From Paulinella micropora (lineage: Eukaryota; Cercozoa; Imbricatea; Euglyphida), in contig BJOX01000011.1 of assembly GCA_009731375.1 (NCBI GenBank), positions 364,415-428,414 on the forward strand: a stretch of 64,000 nt of DNA, read 5' to 3'. Positions 1 through 35,099 of this stretch are shown in pieces. A model generated the notes under the pieces. It saw only the letters and a list, made by a program, of their open reading frames with translations, was not told the DNA's origin and did no database searches. The position numbers and the translations under genes were made by a program. Position 1 is the stretch's first letter. Each line of letters starts with the position of its first letter.

Positions 1-294
1 GGGTCTATAGGTATGCTCCCATAGGAAAAAGCGGCAAGTTTAAGTGCGTAATGGAGACAAAACCATTTGACGCTACCCGGGAGGTAGCAGAAGGCACGCG
101 AAGTAACGTATCCGACCACAGACTCAACAAAAGGCGTCTCCCACGGGGAAGTCTCCTCCACCAAAGAAGTCTGCCACATCAGAGATAAAGGTTTTTTTTT
201 ATTTACTTATTCTTTTTTTTTTGCACACAGATTGTTTTGGGGGGGTTTGCGGGTGGTTGATGTTTGAGCAACTGCCCTAAGTAAACTATTTGCA

Positions 295-400
295 CACATA
301 CCACAAACATTACATCAGAATCAAGAGCAAGCCTGGGGCTAGCTCCCATGCTAATTGGAGCTCCCAATTCCTCCTCCTTCCCACAAACCATGACTTATTC
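295..400 (-). repeat. Copy of the 40.7-41.3 kb dispersed repeat
   Basis: Read on the minus strand this stretch matches the start of the tandem units at 40,746-41,258 (shared words such as ATGGTTTGTGGGAA and GGGAGCTC). It is a degenerate member of the same dispersed family. No gene is visible in the first 1,027 bases, of which 469-969 are unsequenced. Confidence 0.5.
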
Positions 401-468
401 CGACAGAGTGCGCGAATGCGGGGGGGAGGGGGGGGGTGTTTGATGTTTGAGCAACTGCCCTAAGAAAA

Positions 469-969
469 NNNNNNNNNNNNNNNNNNNNNNNNNNNNNNNN
501 NNNNNNNNNNNNNNNNNNNNNNNNNNNNNNNNNNNNNNNNNNNNNNNNNNNNNNNNNNNNNNNNNNNNNNNNNNNNNNNNNNNNNNNNNNNNNNNNNNNN
601 NNNNNNNNNNNNNNNNNNNNNNNNNNNNNNNNNNNNNNNNNNNNNNNNNNNNNNNNNNNNNNNNNNNNNNNNNNNNNNNNNNNNNNNNNNNNNNNNNNNN
701 NNNNNNNNNNNNNNNNNNNNNNNNNNNNNNNNNNNNNNNNNNNNNNNNNNNNNNNNNNNNNNNNNNNNNNNNNNNNNNNNNNNNNNNNNNNNNNNNNNNN
801 NNNNNNNNNNNNNNNNNNNNNNNNNNNNNNNNNNNNNNNNNNNNNNNNNNNNNNNNNNNNNNNNNNNNNNNNNNNNNNNNNNNNNNNNNNNNNNNNNNNN
901 NNNNNNNNNNNNNNNNNNNNNNNNNNNNNNNNNNNNNNNNNNNNNNNNNNNNNNNNNNNNNNNNNNNNN

Positions 970-1003
<34 letters not shown>

Positions 1004-1012
1004 GCGTGTGTG
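469..1012. other. Assembly gap followed by a 43-base poly(G) run
   Basis: 501 N are followed directly by an uninterrupted run of G. The same arrangement (gap next to a G or C homopolymer) recurs through the window, so the gap probably marks failure to read through the homopolymer rather than a biological boundary. Confidence 0.8.
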
Positions 1013-1027
1013 GTGATGTTTGTATAG

Positions 1028-1150
1028 TCCGCTGGCAAAGCCCCAGGAAGCAAAAAGGGATCGAAAAAGGGAGCAAAGAAGGCGGCATCCAAGGTGGCAG
1101 CAAAAAGCCGCGCGCGAAAGCTGACCTTAAGCCCCGACAGGTTGTCTTGA
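1028..1150 (+). CDS. Lys-rich 3' terminal exon, unrecognised gene
   Basis: An open frame follows an acceptor (TTTGTATAG) and runs to TGA at 1,148-1,150. It encodes a strongly basic tail with repeats of the form GSKKGSKKGAKKAASK. The same style of tail (GTKKGAKKSASKK) ends the next gene at 2,672-2,774, so this is probably the 3' end of a tandem paralogue whose upstream exons fall in the gap. Such tails are common on nucleic-acid-binding proteins, but no family is recognisable. Downstream, 1,210-1,390 has an Ala-rich open frame of uncertain status. Confidence 0.4.
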   Translation, partial: SAGKAPGSKKGSKKGAKKAASKVAAKSRARKLTLSPDRLS

Positions 1151-1510
1151 CTAGCGTTGCATCTATACCAAACATGCATATATGCATGTGTGCGCAACAG
1201 CCAAGGTGACGCACCCGCAGCTGAAGCTCACGCTCCTGCTGCCAAGGCTGCTTCTGCTGCAGAAACCCAAGCTGCTGCAGCTGCTGCTGCTGCAGCAGCG
1301 AAGGATGGAAGCACTTTGCGTGGTTGCCTGAGGGGCAGTACTGGGGCAATCTCGGGCTGGACTTGGTGGTATGAAACGCAGCAATAAGTAGATATGTGTC
1401 ATGCAATATGCTTTGGAGCTTGATTTCGTGGTAACCAAGCAAGTGCCTCCCGAAGCAGTCGTTTTGATCGGGTAAATATGCTCTGCTTGGTCCAATATTG
1501 CATTAGTGAT

Positions 1511-2774
1511 GTCTTGCGCAGGCCGGGTCGACAGCTGGTGCCAGAGAAGCCGGGCACACCTGCCCCCAAGGCGTTCAAGGTGAAGAAGCGCCAGCTTCTC
1601 CTTTCTGTGAGGGTTAAGGTCCCCGGAGTGGAGGATAAAGTCATCGAGGACCTGCGTTTCTGCGACGAAGAGGACATAGATCCCGTAGCCACCAAGAAGT
1701 ATTGGGATGACAACCCGGGCGCGCCCACTAAGGAGTTCTTGCAGAAAGCCGTCGACGTGCTTGTGGAGCCGCATATTTCGTTTCGCGAATGGCACGTGGC
1801 CAGCCAGCGCGCCGCTTGCGGGTATCGCGCCGTATCGTCGAAACTTAGCGCTGTCTCCTGAGAGAAGCGTGGCGGCGTCCACCCCCACCGGTGCCCAATC
1901 TGCGAAGGACACAGACGATGGGTACTAATGTAATATGCGATTGCAACAATACACAGCGTAAGTAATCCTGTAGGGATGTGCAGGAAATCGCAAGCATCGC
2001 GAGCAGAAAGGTCCCTCGCGCGGCGACTTTGCCCAAGTTTGAAATCGCAGTGATGAACCAGCCAGGGGGCAAAACCTTGGGGGGGGGGNNNNNNNNNNAA
2101 GTATGAAGAGATCTGCCTGCACGAGGGCGATATTTTAGATGGGACCGGGAAAATGCAGCTTCGTTTTTTTTCTGCCTGCATTGATCCGCAACTCGATCCG
2201 GCAGAATACGCAAAGGCCATATCAGCTCCCGGCGATAACACAATGCAGTTGGGCGGAAAGCTGTGGCGCGTTTCCGAAACCATTCATTATCAATGCGCTA
2301 TGGGCATGCTGCCTCCTTCAGACGCCGGTGGCCTCATAAACCATGCACCGGAAGGAAAGGGAGCCAGCGGAGTCTGGATTCTTCGCAAAGGCGATAAATT
2401 TCCCGTCTGGCAGTGCACTGACAATCTAGTCTACGGTGCGGTGTTTTTATGGGATTACGAGGGCAAAGACAATGGGAGCTGTACGTACTGGGCGGACCAC
2501 CCCGATGGATTGGTGCCATACAATTTGCCTGTACGGGTCGACAGTGACAGCAGCTTCGTTTGGAGGGAAATAGGCGCTCTATCGCCCAAAGTCAGCCCGA
2601 TACAGGGGAACAAGGTCAATGCTTCTGTAATTGGCTTCGCTTTTAGTTGTGTTGTGTGCTGCTGAAATTCAGAAGAAGCCTGGCACGAAAAAAGGGGCAA
2701 AGAAAAGCGCGAGTAAGAAACAGGGCACGAAGAAAGGGGCAATCAGCATCACCGGCCCGGTTGCAACTGCGTAA
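1511..2774 (+). CDS. Unrecognised multi-exon protein with Lys-rich tail
   Basis: I see exons at about 1,511-1,858 (after CTTGCGCAG; contains VKKRQLLLSVRVKVPG), about 1,966-2,631 (interrupted by a 10-N gap at 2,089; contains KYEEICLHEGDILDGTGK and WILRKGDKFPVWQCTDN), and 2,672-2,774 (KKPGTKKGAKKSASKK, ending TAA). The last intron is about 40 bases, from GTCAATGC to TTCAG. The middle exon is rich in Trp, Tyr and acidic residues and looks like a folded globular domain, but I do not recognise it. The first exon runs into a TGA, and an alternative frame stays open to 1,926, so its 3' boundary is unsure. The basic tail repeats the one ending at 1,150. Confidence 0.45.
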
Positions 2775-2835
2775 CCTGTCCTCGTATGAGGGCTAATCAG
2801 GAGAAGAACTGTAAGCATTGATTTAATGCTATGCA

Positions 2836-3663
2836 GCAACTTTTCTCACTGTGGTGTTATGGATAGATGGTGACAATGAAGAGAGCCCGCACCAGTGCCC
2901 GCACCAGAGCCCGCCCAAGACCCCGCCCTTCCGCGTTGGTGGAGGCGATCGTACCCCGCCCAAAGGCAAAGGCGGACGCAAGGAACCCGTGGAGGAAAAG
3001 GTAAATCGCAAGCATGGTGCGGGATGCCAGTGTCAAGAAGGCGTCCCCCCTGCAAAGCATGGCGAGGGCTGCATGTGCCCCACCTGTGATCCGCCTCATG
3101 GGAAAGGTTGTATGTGTGAGCGGTGGCAGTGCCAGCAGGCAGCGGCGGCCGCAGGTATTCAAACCCCCGGCCGCAAGGCAAACGGCGGCGTCGGTGGTAA
3201 TCAGAATGGCAATCATGGCGCCCCCTCTGAACGCGTATTTCATGGCAAGGGCTGCCTGTGTCCCGACTGTGATCCTCATGGGCGGGGCTGTCAGTGTACG
3301 CGGTGCGGGGGGCCAAAGGTCGCAGTTTCGCACGGCCCCGGCTGCCAATGCTTTGTTTGCGCTCCGCAACAGCAGCGAAATGGAAGCAGTGGCGTCGGGG
3401 GTCAGCAGAATGACAACCACTGACATGGCGGTGGGGGCGGCGGTGGAAATGGCGATGGCGGCCGCAATAATGGCATGTACGGCGGTTACGGAGGCCAGCA
3501 GCTGTCGGCAATTTGGCAGCAGAGCAATCATCAAGGTGCCAACCATGCCAACAGTCTTTCTGCTTATTTATCATATTCGCAGCAGCAGGCAAGCGCATAT
3601 CTTGCGCAGTCGCAGCAGCAGGGCAGTTCTTTCATCAACTACATAGCCTCCCGCTTGGATTAG
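2836..3663 (+). CDS. Cys/Gly-rich HGxGC repeat protein interrupted by in-frame TGA
   Basis: The frame opens after an acceptor-like CTATGCAG, with no ATG seen in this exon, and ends at TAG 3,661-3,663. The first two thirds contain five or six modules of the form HGxGCxCxxC (for example HGKGCLCPDCD and HGRGCQCTRCGG), spaced like a small metal-binding repeat. Gly/Asn spacers follow, then a Gln/Ser-rich end with SYSQQQASAYLAQSQQQGSS. A TGA at 3,421-3,423 lies in the same frame, and the Gly/Asn/Gln character is identical on both sides. It could be a mutated stop, readthrough or an assembly error. No family recognised; Zn or Cu binding is inferred from cysteine spacing only. Confidence 0.45.
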
Positions 3664-4221
3664 CGGGACGGGTGGCGGTATGGCGTCTGGTGCGGTGGCA
3701 CGGAGTCCCGAGCGCACCTATTGCACAGTTTTACTATTTCTGTTTGTTTTCATGGTATTTTTATGTGTTTTTGCTGCAGTAGAATTATGATTTGTAAGAA
3801 TAATAATATATTAACCTTAGCATGGACACGTGTGTTCGCGTTGTGCAGGCCCGCTGCATTGTATATATTCTAATTGATGCATACTCGCTGTGGATAGAAG
3901 GGTAGCCAACCCCGACATTACTTCTCGGAGAGTGTGAGGGTAAGGGTATATATTTTGAGTTTGTATTTTCTCATGTTTCACAAAACAGTATTAGGTGGCG
4001 TAACTTATATAGGACCGGCAGTAACTTACATATTAATTTACTTTGTTCCAGGGGGAGTGTTGGACCTATGTAGTAATCTTAATTAATAGTTTAGGACCGG
4101 CCGTATCAGAGTAACGGTGTCGGTAGAGCCATTACTTACGATCCGGCCAGTCAAGTTACGCGGTGCGTCCTGTTCGTGCCTTTTCTTATTAAAACTGTAG
4201 TATTAATACTGCTATTTGAGT
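3664..4221. other. Intergenic; remnant of an older LTR-like sequence
   Basis: No gene is seen. Several GGACCGGC / CGGCCAG words recur. At about 4,050 the sequence CCAGGGGGAGTGTTGGAC resembles the polypurine tract plus LTR start of the element next door (GGGGGAGCGTTGGAC at 9,411). This suggests that a related, older LTR was the landing site of the intact element inserted at 4,227. Confidence 0.35.
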
Positions 4222-4226
4222 GTTGT
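4222..4226. repeat. Target-site duplication GTTGT, left copy
   Basis: GTTGT immediately precedes the left LTR and is repeated at 9,696-9,700 immediately after the right LTR. Five bases is the usual Ty1/copia-type duplication length. Confidence 0.7.
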
Positions 4227-4459
4227 CGTTGGATAATTTATTAATATAGTATTTAGTCATATCGGCCGCTAGATGTTTTTACATAGTTATTACCATATTT
4301 TCTGGTACTGGTGGCAAATTGCCTTTATGTTCAGTTGGTTTCCTTTTTGGTTCTTTTGAATCTCAGTGAAGTCTCAGTAAATGGTAATAGACCACTGGGA
4401 TCCTGGAGCCTCCGGTTAACAGGCTAGTTTCCCTACCCGGACCTTCAAATTGTCCAACG
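4227..4459 (+). repeat. Left LTR (233 bp)
   Basis: It begins CGTTGGATAATTT and ends AAATTGTCCAACG. Compared with the 280-bp right LTR it lacks about six short blocks of roughly 4 to 20 bases while the rest is nearly identical. Confidence 0.8.
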
Positions 4460-4477
4460 GGTTATGAGCCTTGTTAG
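4460..4477 (+). other. Candidate primer-binding site
   Basis: GGTTATGAGCCTTGTTAG directly follows the left LTR and resembles the initiator-Met-tRNA primer site typical of copia elements (TGGTATCAGAGCC and variants). The match is imperfect. Confidence 0.5.
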
Positions 4478-7400
4478 TGCGGACGGTCCCCTGCGAGGAG
4501 CCTAACGGAAGGAGGGGGTAGGGAAATGAGAAGGAGTCTGCAGTGGCACGGTGACGTGGCTGCGAAAGTGAGAGCTGGCGTCTGCCAGAAGGGCCACTGA
4601 GCATCGGTCTGTGTCTCTACCAAAGAGGCACAGCAGAAGGCAAGTTTGCAGCAAGATCGGTTCGGTTTGCTGCGGAGTGTGTGCTCTGCTTTGTTTTGCA
4701 GAGCTGCAGCTGGAGTGTAAATCCGAAGGTGTTGCTTTTGGCTGGACTTGGAAGCCAAGAGTATGCGGTTGGAGCTACTTTTGCATCGTCTTTGTCCTCC
4801 CATCGTTTCTGTCACTAGTGGTGTTAGTTCATGCGTATCTAGAAGACTCTTTATATTCTAGTTGGAAAAGGCAGATTGGTTTGGTCGGTATGTATGAGAC
4901 TTGGTTGGAACCTTGTAAGTACGGGGAAGGCCTGCAAAATGGGGGGGCCGTATTTGGGAAGAACTAGGCAAGTTAGCGTCGAACCCTCTTAATTTCTTTC
5001 AGTGTACATGGTTAGACTAGAGGGCATAGATCTTTGGAGAAGCCTGTACTGAGTGCACCGTCTCAGGGCTGAAGGTCTATGGTTGGGTAGGGGCTAGCTA
5101 CCCCTTTTAGTTTGTGTAACACCGACCAGGGTAGTGCCCGAAAACGGGGGCCAAGCCTACAAAATCGCGAAGTAGGGTGTGTGGGAATTATGTTCAACAC
5201 ATGCAATGTGTTGGAGGGATTAACTTTAGTTACCCCCAAGTTTGTTTGCTCTGACGCAGCATGAGTTTGGAAGACTTTGACACGGGGAGGCACCTGAGGC
5301 TGTTGAGCTAGATATGGCGAACTCGGACACTTTTCCTTTAGGGATGGGGAGGCACCTGAGGCTGTTGAGCTAGATATGGAGAACCCAGACACTTTTCCTT
5401 TAGTCAGGCTACCTCTTTCCCTCAGTGACACCCTTTATGTTCAGTAGGCAGTATGGTTGGTGGTTGCCTTACGGGGATAGGTGTGAAGTGCAGCAGCAGT
5501 GTAAGCTAGCACTGGGACATATATTTGACTTTTGTTTGTGCATACTTTTCCGACTTATGTGGAGCATAGTTTTTGCTCCTAGACTTATTGTGGTGGTGTG
5601 ATGTGCTGGTTGACATGGGCTTTCTTTTGTCAGTTTTGTAACAGGACAGTTGGAGAGTAGTGTGAGGGCCGGCTGGAGTTGTTTGCCGCAGCTTCTCTTC
5701 TCCACGTACATTTTGCTCACCCACCCATGGACTTTATTGCACGCTTTGTGGGACGGTTTAGCAGACATATTTCTCCTTTTGGTTTCTTGTCTAGTTGCGT
5801 GCTAGTTTATGTTGCTCTTTAGGTGGCGATGTTTTGTTTTCTATAGTATTGTAAGAGTCGAGGGACAATCACAAGAGACCTTATATTCATAGTCCAACCA
5901 TACACACGTTTTAGTTACCTGGTATGTTAGTGTATTGCGTGTGTAAAGAGCCAAGGGGCATTAGGTTTTTAGTCAAGAGGCCAGGGGCACATGTGGTAGC
6001 CCAGAGCCCAGTCCATATCATTTTGAGATGATGAGAGAGAGAGTGAGAGAGAGTGAGAGCACAGGTTGAGATAGACATAGGCAGAACAGTCATCATGGCT
6101 GGAAAAACATAAGCCAATTTCACAGTGTTTTACGGGACATTTTTTCATGTGTTGAGCGGTGCTCATGCAGCTGTTGTGTCTTTGATTGACATATGTGTGG
6201 GCTAGCGTTTGTGTGTGGTGTCCGCGAGTTGTTCCTTTTACTCCCCACTCTGTGTACATTCAGTCTCCAGCTTTTGCTGAGGTGGGGGGAGTGTTTGTTG
6301 AGAACATGACTCACACATGCCCATACCTAGCATCTGGCCATGGGTGGATGGTGACTCGCTTTATTTCATTTGTTTATGCTCTCGTGAGTCTCTTGGTTAT
6401 GACTTTAGTTGATGGCTGTCTATGCTTTCTCGTTTTGGAGTTGACTTTGAGACTTTTTCCCTTTTTCCTCTGCTTTGGTGTGAGACTTGCTGTCGGTTGG
6501 TGAGGCGTTGGGGCATCGTTTTCTTTTCTTTTTTCTCGTCCCTTTCCTTTTGCACCCTTACCCTTCTTTGTTGGCTGATTCGCTTTGTGGATAGCGGACC
6601 TGAGCTTGGTGTAGTTCACTCGTTGTTTGCCATGTGGGGGAGGAGCGGTAGGTTTGGTACCCTATCGCCCCCTCTCCGTACCAACACATAGGTATCATAG
6701 GGAGTAAGTTAAGAACAGACACCTAATGTTGGACCTTTTGGGTAGAAAGGGGACACAGCCCAGTAGTGGGGCATTTCTTTCGGTTTAATGTTGAATCGTA
6801 TGGAAGGGGACACAGCCCAGTACTAGTCGTGGGACTTGGAGGGCNNNNNNNNNNGGGTGGTCGAGCACCAGTGAGGACAGTTTTGTTTCAGTTTCGAACT
6901 TTGTTTACCAGTTCGGACTTTGATGGCTGTCAGGTCGGCTTTTCATGTGGATGACTTTTTCGGCAGCTTTTCCCTTTCTCTGAGACTCCCTCTTACTTCT
7001 CAGGCGGTGTGCAGCCTTCAGGGTGGCTGCAGGTGTTGGCTTTATTTTGCATGGCACTTTTCTTGTTTTGGCATGGAGCGACAGAGTTGGTGGGTTTCGC
7101 CAGTCGCCGGATGGACTGCAGTAGCGCCCATCGGTGGGCGGATTGCAATGCTTCTGTTATCAGATTCTTTCGCTTCAGTGGTTATTTCGGTGGAGTTGTC
7201 GGCTGCGTGGCTTCGGCGCGGCCCGGAGCAGCGGCGACGATGGCAAGGTTCAACGGTGGGTCTGTCTTCGTGACAGACCCCAAATCAGGCCGCTCCCCTC
7301 CTACTCGTTCTTTGTCTTTGTTGTCGGGTGATGGAGTTCGCTCTTCAGTTTGCAGTTCTAGGCGAGACACATGTTGCACCTGATGTGCATGTTGTGGTGT

Positions 7401-9404
7401 GAGCCTTAGAACCGTGGGAGCTCCGCAGCGAGCGTGGGGGAGGATGGCGCCAGACACCACTACTTTGTTTTGGTTCGTCTGCGGTGGTTTCCATCTGGGT
7501 CGTTTTCAACAGGTGGCCCCGGTTGTGGGGCATGGTGGACGTTCTTGTTTGCGACGTCTGTTGGTGCAGTGAAATGGTTGGAGTCGCTTTCGTCGGCAGT
7601 TGTTTTTGCCCTCATTCAGGAAGGGGGGGTTGAAGGCCACGGACATTTGGCAATTGGACATTTTTGCTGCTTTGGCGTGCTTGTGCCTTCGGTTTGGTTG
7701 GCGTGATTGTGCCTTCGGTTTGGTTTTGGCGCGGCCTATTCTTCCGGCAATGTGGAACCTGTGGCAGTCATTACTCTCCCTCACTTTGCGGGGTGGCTAT
7801 TTTGGTCCCTGCGTTGTTTGTATGGAGTCGGCGGCATACCGCCGGATTGTCAGCAAAGGGGGAGGGCATGAATCCATGGATTTCGGGTAGCGTTTCGCTT
7901 TTACGGTTTGGCCGGTAGGCCGGATGTTCTGGATCAGTGTGCCCGGATGGAAGGCTTGTGCGGCAGCGTGGAGCCGCAGGTGGAGCGGGTTACGGCATTG
8001 CCGCTAGTTAGACCCGATCTTTGGTGGTTGGTCCTTCAAGTTATTTGACTTTGTGCTCGGTGTGGACCCTGCTCTGGACTTAATTCGCTTACGGTTATTG
8101 AGTGTCTCTGCCATGGTGCAGTTGGAGGTGTGCAGTTTGTTGCCGTCGTTTCGGTGGGGCCCCGGGGGAGGCCCTTCGTCAGGGGAGGTGGAACCTTTCC
8201 TGCTTTGTGATGGTCGGAGCGCGACGGTCGTCTTTCTTCTCCCTCCCTCAGGGGGGGGGGGTTGCTTATATTTCCTATTCGATTGTCAGCGGAGGGTAAG
8301 AGCAGTATGATGAACCCATGGCAGTTGGTGCACGTGGTGTTGCTGGTCGGCCGGATGTTCTGGAGCAGTTGGCCGCGGGCCGAGGCATTAGGCGTATGTT
8401 TGTAGACAGTGGTGGCCGATGTAGGCCAGGAGTTAACGTTGGTCGTTATGACCTAGCAATTTGTCACGCCGGGTAGGCGCGGGAGGACGGTGGAGCTTCG
8501 CTGTCCGGTCTGATATCGCTACGACGGAAGGCGCTACACTTGGCAGATGACGGCGCGGTGGCGAGCTATTTGACGCTCAGTTTTCGGGATGAACATGTAG
8601 GTTGCACGGGGAGTTCCATGTAAGGCTGGACGGTGGGTCGCCCTCCTGGGGCGGGTCATGCGTCAAATTGTGGAACGGCCATTTTCCCCCCTTGATTACT
8701 TTTATTTTGTATTGCTCTGTGAATTTTCTTTCCTTTACATATCGGATAAGGAGTTAGGGGGAGATACCTGTTTGTGGGTGATTATATTTACATATAGGTG
8801 TGCTTTGGGCATGAATGTGTGAGGATCATATTTACATACGTGTTTGCTTTGTGAGTATGAATTGCTTTATCGTCTCGTGGTTGTTGCGGCCGCGGAGTAT
8901 GTGTGAGTTATTATTTGGCGGAGGTGACATACGCCTATGTGAGGAACTTGTTTGTTTGTTGTGCTTATGTGTTGCTATATTGCCGCCGGAACTCCACTGG
9001 AGACGTAGGATAGCTAACTTGCTTATTTCGTTTATTTATATATTACTTCTAGTTTGTTCGTTGTGCTTGTCAGCATCTCGTCCGTGTACTTGGTTGTGCT
9101 CGTGACACTGTTGAACATACATTAAGTAATGTATTGACGTTGACATATACATATATGTATCTTCATATATGTATCTTCATATTGTGTGTTGGTCATTTTC
9201 CGTGCGAATAGTGTGGATTGCTCATGTATGCAGTATTAATACTATGATGAGGGTGACGTGCTTCGTGCTTAACGATGTGTTTAAGGATTTTGATGTTTGT
9301 GTTGTGACTATATTTTATTAATTAACTTGTTTCACCGACTGTTGTCTGGATTTATGACATTTACTATGTTAAAGTTAGCTCATAGCTATCGGCCGCTATT
9401 CCTA

Positions 9405-9415
9405 AATAGGGGGAG
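9405..9415 (+). other. Polypurine tract
   Basis: AATAGGGGGAG abuts the right LTR, the expected place for the plus-strand priming tract. Confidence 0.7.
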
Positions 9416-9695
9416 CGTTGGACAATTTATTAATATAGTATTTAGTCATATCGGCCGCTACATGTTTTTACGTAGTTATTACTACGGGCCATATTTTCTG
9501 GTACTTGCTCAGTGGCAAATCAAGTTGCCTTTATGTTCATATATTACCAATTTGGTGAGGTTGGTTTCCTTTTTCAAGGTTCTTTTGAATCTCAGTGAAG
9601 TCTCGTAAATGGTGGTCACGTAGTAGACCACTGGGATCCCGGAGCCTCCGGTTAATAGGCTAGTTTCCCTACCCGGACCTTCAAATTGTCCAACG
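9416..9695 (+). repeat. Right LTR (280 bp)
   Basis: It begins CGTTGGACAATTT and ends AAATTGTCCAACG. It is the longer and presumably more complete copy of the LTR. Confidence 0.8.
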
Positions 9696-9700
9696 GTTGT
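9696..9700. repeat. Target-site duplication GTTGT, right copy
   Basis: It matches 4,222-4,226 exactly. Confidence 0.7.
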
Positions 9701-10185
9701 AGCTATCATAGGTCATTATATTAATAACAGTAGTCTAACAGTGTCAAAGGGTCACCCCGTTTTTAACGGTTTTTCTCTTTGGCTTGTTGTTTGAGTTCAA
9801 TTCTGGCTTCCCTTTCTACTACAGAAGTGGAGGTTAGCCTTGAACCAGTTGTGTTCAGTTTTATTATTAATATTAAATTCCTTTTTTCCTTTGAGCTCGT
9901 AAGGGTAAGACCTCCGGTCTTAATACACCGTTTCTGTAGACGAGGTATAATCAATAAAGTCATTCTTCGGTACCCCTTACGTCAATGGATATCAGTCTCA
10001 TGATTTTTTTGGACGCACTTGAATGTGGCTTGGCAATATCATCGCTATTAGACCGACTCACTTTAACGGTGGCAAGTGATACTAAAACAATTTGAAGCTA
10101 AGTCTCAAAATACTATCAGTTTTATGTCCTACACACAGAGGGCGAATATTAGGGTGTTCATTTTTTTTTTGGGAAGGGTGAGGAA

Positions 10186-10217
<32 letters not shown>

Positions 10218-10328
10218 CNNNNNNNNNNNNNNNNNNNNNNNNNNNNNNNNNNNNNNNNNAGGGCGACGGGGAGGCATGAAATTTGATGCTACGAGGAAGA
10301 AGAAAAAAAAGTCGGAACGTCGGAAGCC
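9701..10328. other. Intergenic, with gap
   Basis: No convincing gene. A G-run at 10,187-10,217 runs into 41 N. Downstream of the myosin gene's stop (minus strand) this should contain its 3' UTR; I see no diagnostic signal. Confidence 0.5.
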
Positions 10329-34079
<23,751 letters not shown>

Positions 34080-34700
34080 CTACAAACGAAGATAGCACGA
34101 AAGTAAATGAATGAATAGGCAGACTATAGGCAAAGTACATACAAGCACTAAGATGACGTCACAAATAACATATTAGCAAATACCTTATGACCCTCTGGGG
34201 AGGCCAGCCCTGACAAGAGTATTGACAAGGCCAGCCCTGATAATTTAACCTCACCGGCTAGCGAACTCGTAGTGGTGAGGACGAAAGCCGTTTTCACGGG
34301 TACTTGCGCTGAACAAATATGATGCCCTCTTTTTCCGTATCGATGGAGCCGACAAAAAAAAGAGGCAATACTGAGGAAATCTTGTTTTTGAGATGTCAGG
34401 ATTCACAGGTTTATTACTTTAGTAAACTTTGATATGTAAGTACATACATACCATTCTCGTAATAATATTATACGTCATTGTATATGTTTACTGTTTACCT
34501 TATTGTAGTCTACAGAATGCCAATAATTCCTGCTCCAAAGTTTTGTTTCTCTTTTTTGTTGTGGCTCAGTGAGCCGTTCATGGAAGATTTTACGTGCACT
34601 GCACATTTATATAGTTTTTTATATTTTGTTTCTCTTTTTTGTATTGGGACGTGGCTGAGTGAGACAGCCGTTCATGGAAGATTTTACGTGCACTGCACAT
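34080..34700. promoter_or_regulatory. Divergent intergenic region between the myosin and RRM genes
   Basis: About 0.6 kb separates the myosin fusion's start (minus) from the first possible exon of the plus-strand gene. It contains no microsatellite block, unlike the introns on either side. A ~70-bp tandem duplication occurs at 34,548-34,612 and 34,627-34,697 (shared ATGGAAGATTTTACGTGCAC). A shared promoter is inferred from layout only. Confidence 0.35.
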
Positions 34701-34756
34701 TTTTTCCTGATGCTTTTGAAACTCCATGCTCATGCCGTCCATCCTGTGGCACGTGT

Positions 34757-34860
34757 GTGGAGCCTGGGACTGGGAATGAAGCCCGACTTGTAGAAAAGCC
34801 CGAGTCCGAGGCTCCTGCCAAGGCTTTTCAGAAAGTCCAGAAGAAGGAGTCTGAAGTCAG
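34757..34860 (+). CDS. Possible first exon of the RRM gene
   Basis: An open, charged segment (ARLVEKPESEAPAKAFQKVQ) is followed by GTCAGT. It reads like a disordered N-terminus. No start codon could be assigned and the link to the downstream exons spans a 10-N gap and the CTT tract, so membership is a guess. Confidence 0.3.
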
Positions 34861-34902
34861 TCTTCTGTGTTCTTGTAGTTTGTACATACATACTCTTCGT
34901 CT

Positions 34903-34936
<34 letters not shown>

Positions 34937-35099
34937 NNNNNNNNNNTTTATTCTTCCTTTTCGTCTGCTTTGTGTACCTCCTCCTCCTCCTCCTCCTTTG
35001 AACTCTTCCTACTCCTTTTTGGTCCTGTTCTTAGTACTGCTCTTGGTTCTCGTTCTTCTAGTTAGAGAAGTAATTCTACAATTAATCGCATGGGAGAAC

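Larger units (their letters stand above)
4227..9695 (+). mobile_element. Non-autonomous LTR retroelement, 5.5 kb, non-coding interior
   Basis: Direct repeats at 4,227-4,459 and 9,416-9,695 share the ends CGTTGGAYAATTT ... AAATTGTCCAACG, which form a 13-base terminal inverted repeat. They are bounded by a GTTGT target duplication. A primer-site-like sequence follows the left repeat and a polypurine tract precedes the right one. The 4.9-kb interior has no open frame longer than about 125 residues and nothing resembling gag, protease, integrase or reverse transcriptase on either strand. That fits a large retrotransposon derivative (LARD) mobilised in trans, probably by a copia-type relative, judging by the 5-bp duplication. 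Orientation is set by the primer site and polypurine tract. Confidence 0.8.

Noticed and set aside
4611-8310. Several 80-125-codon frames inside the LTR element
   Set aside because: No conserved motif, no shared frame, Cys/Trp/Val-rich composition expected from GT-rich non-coding DNA.
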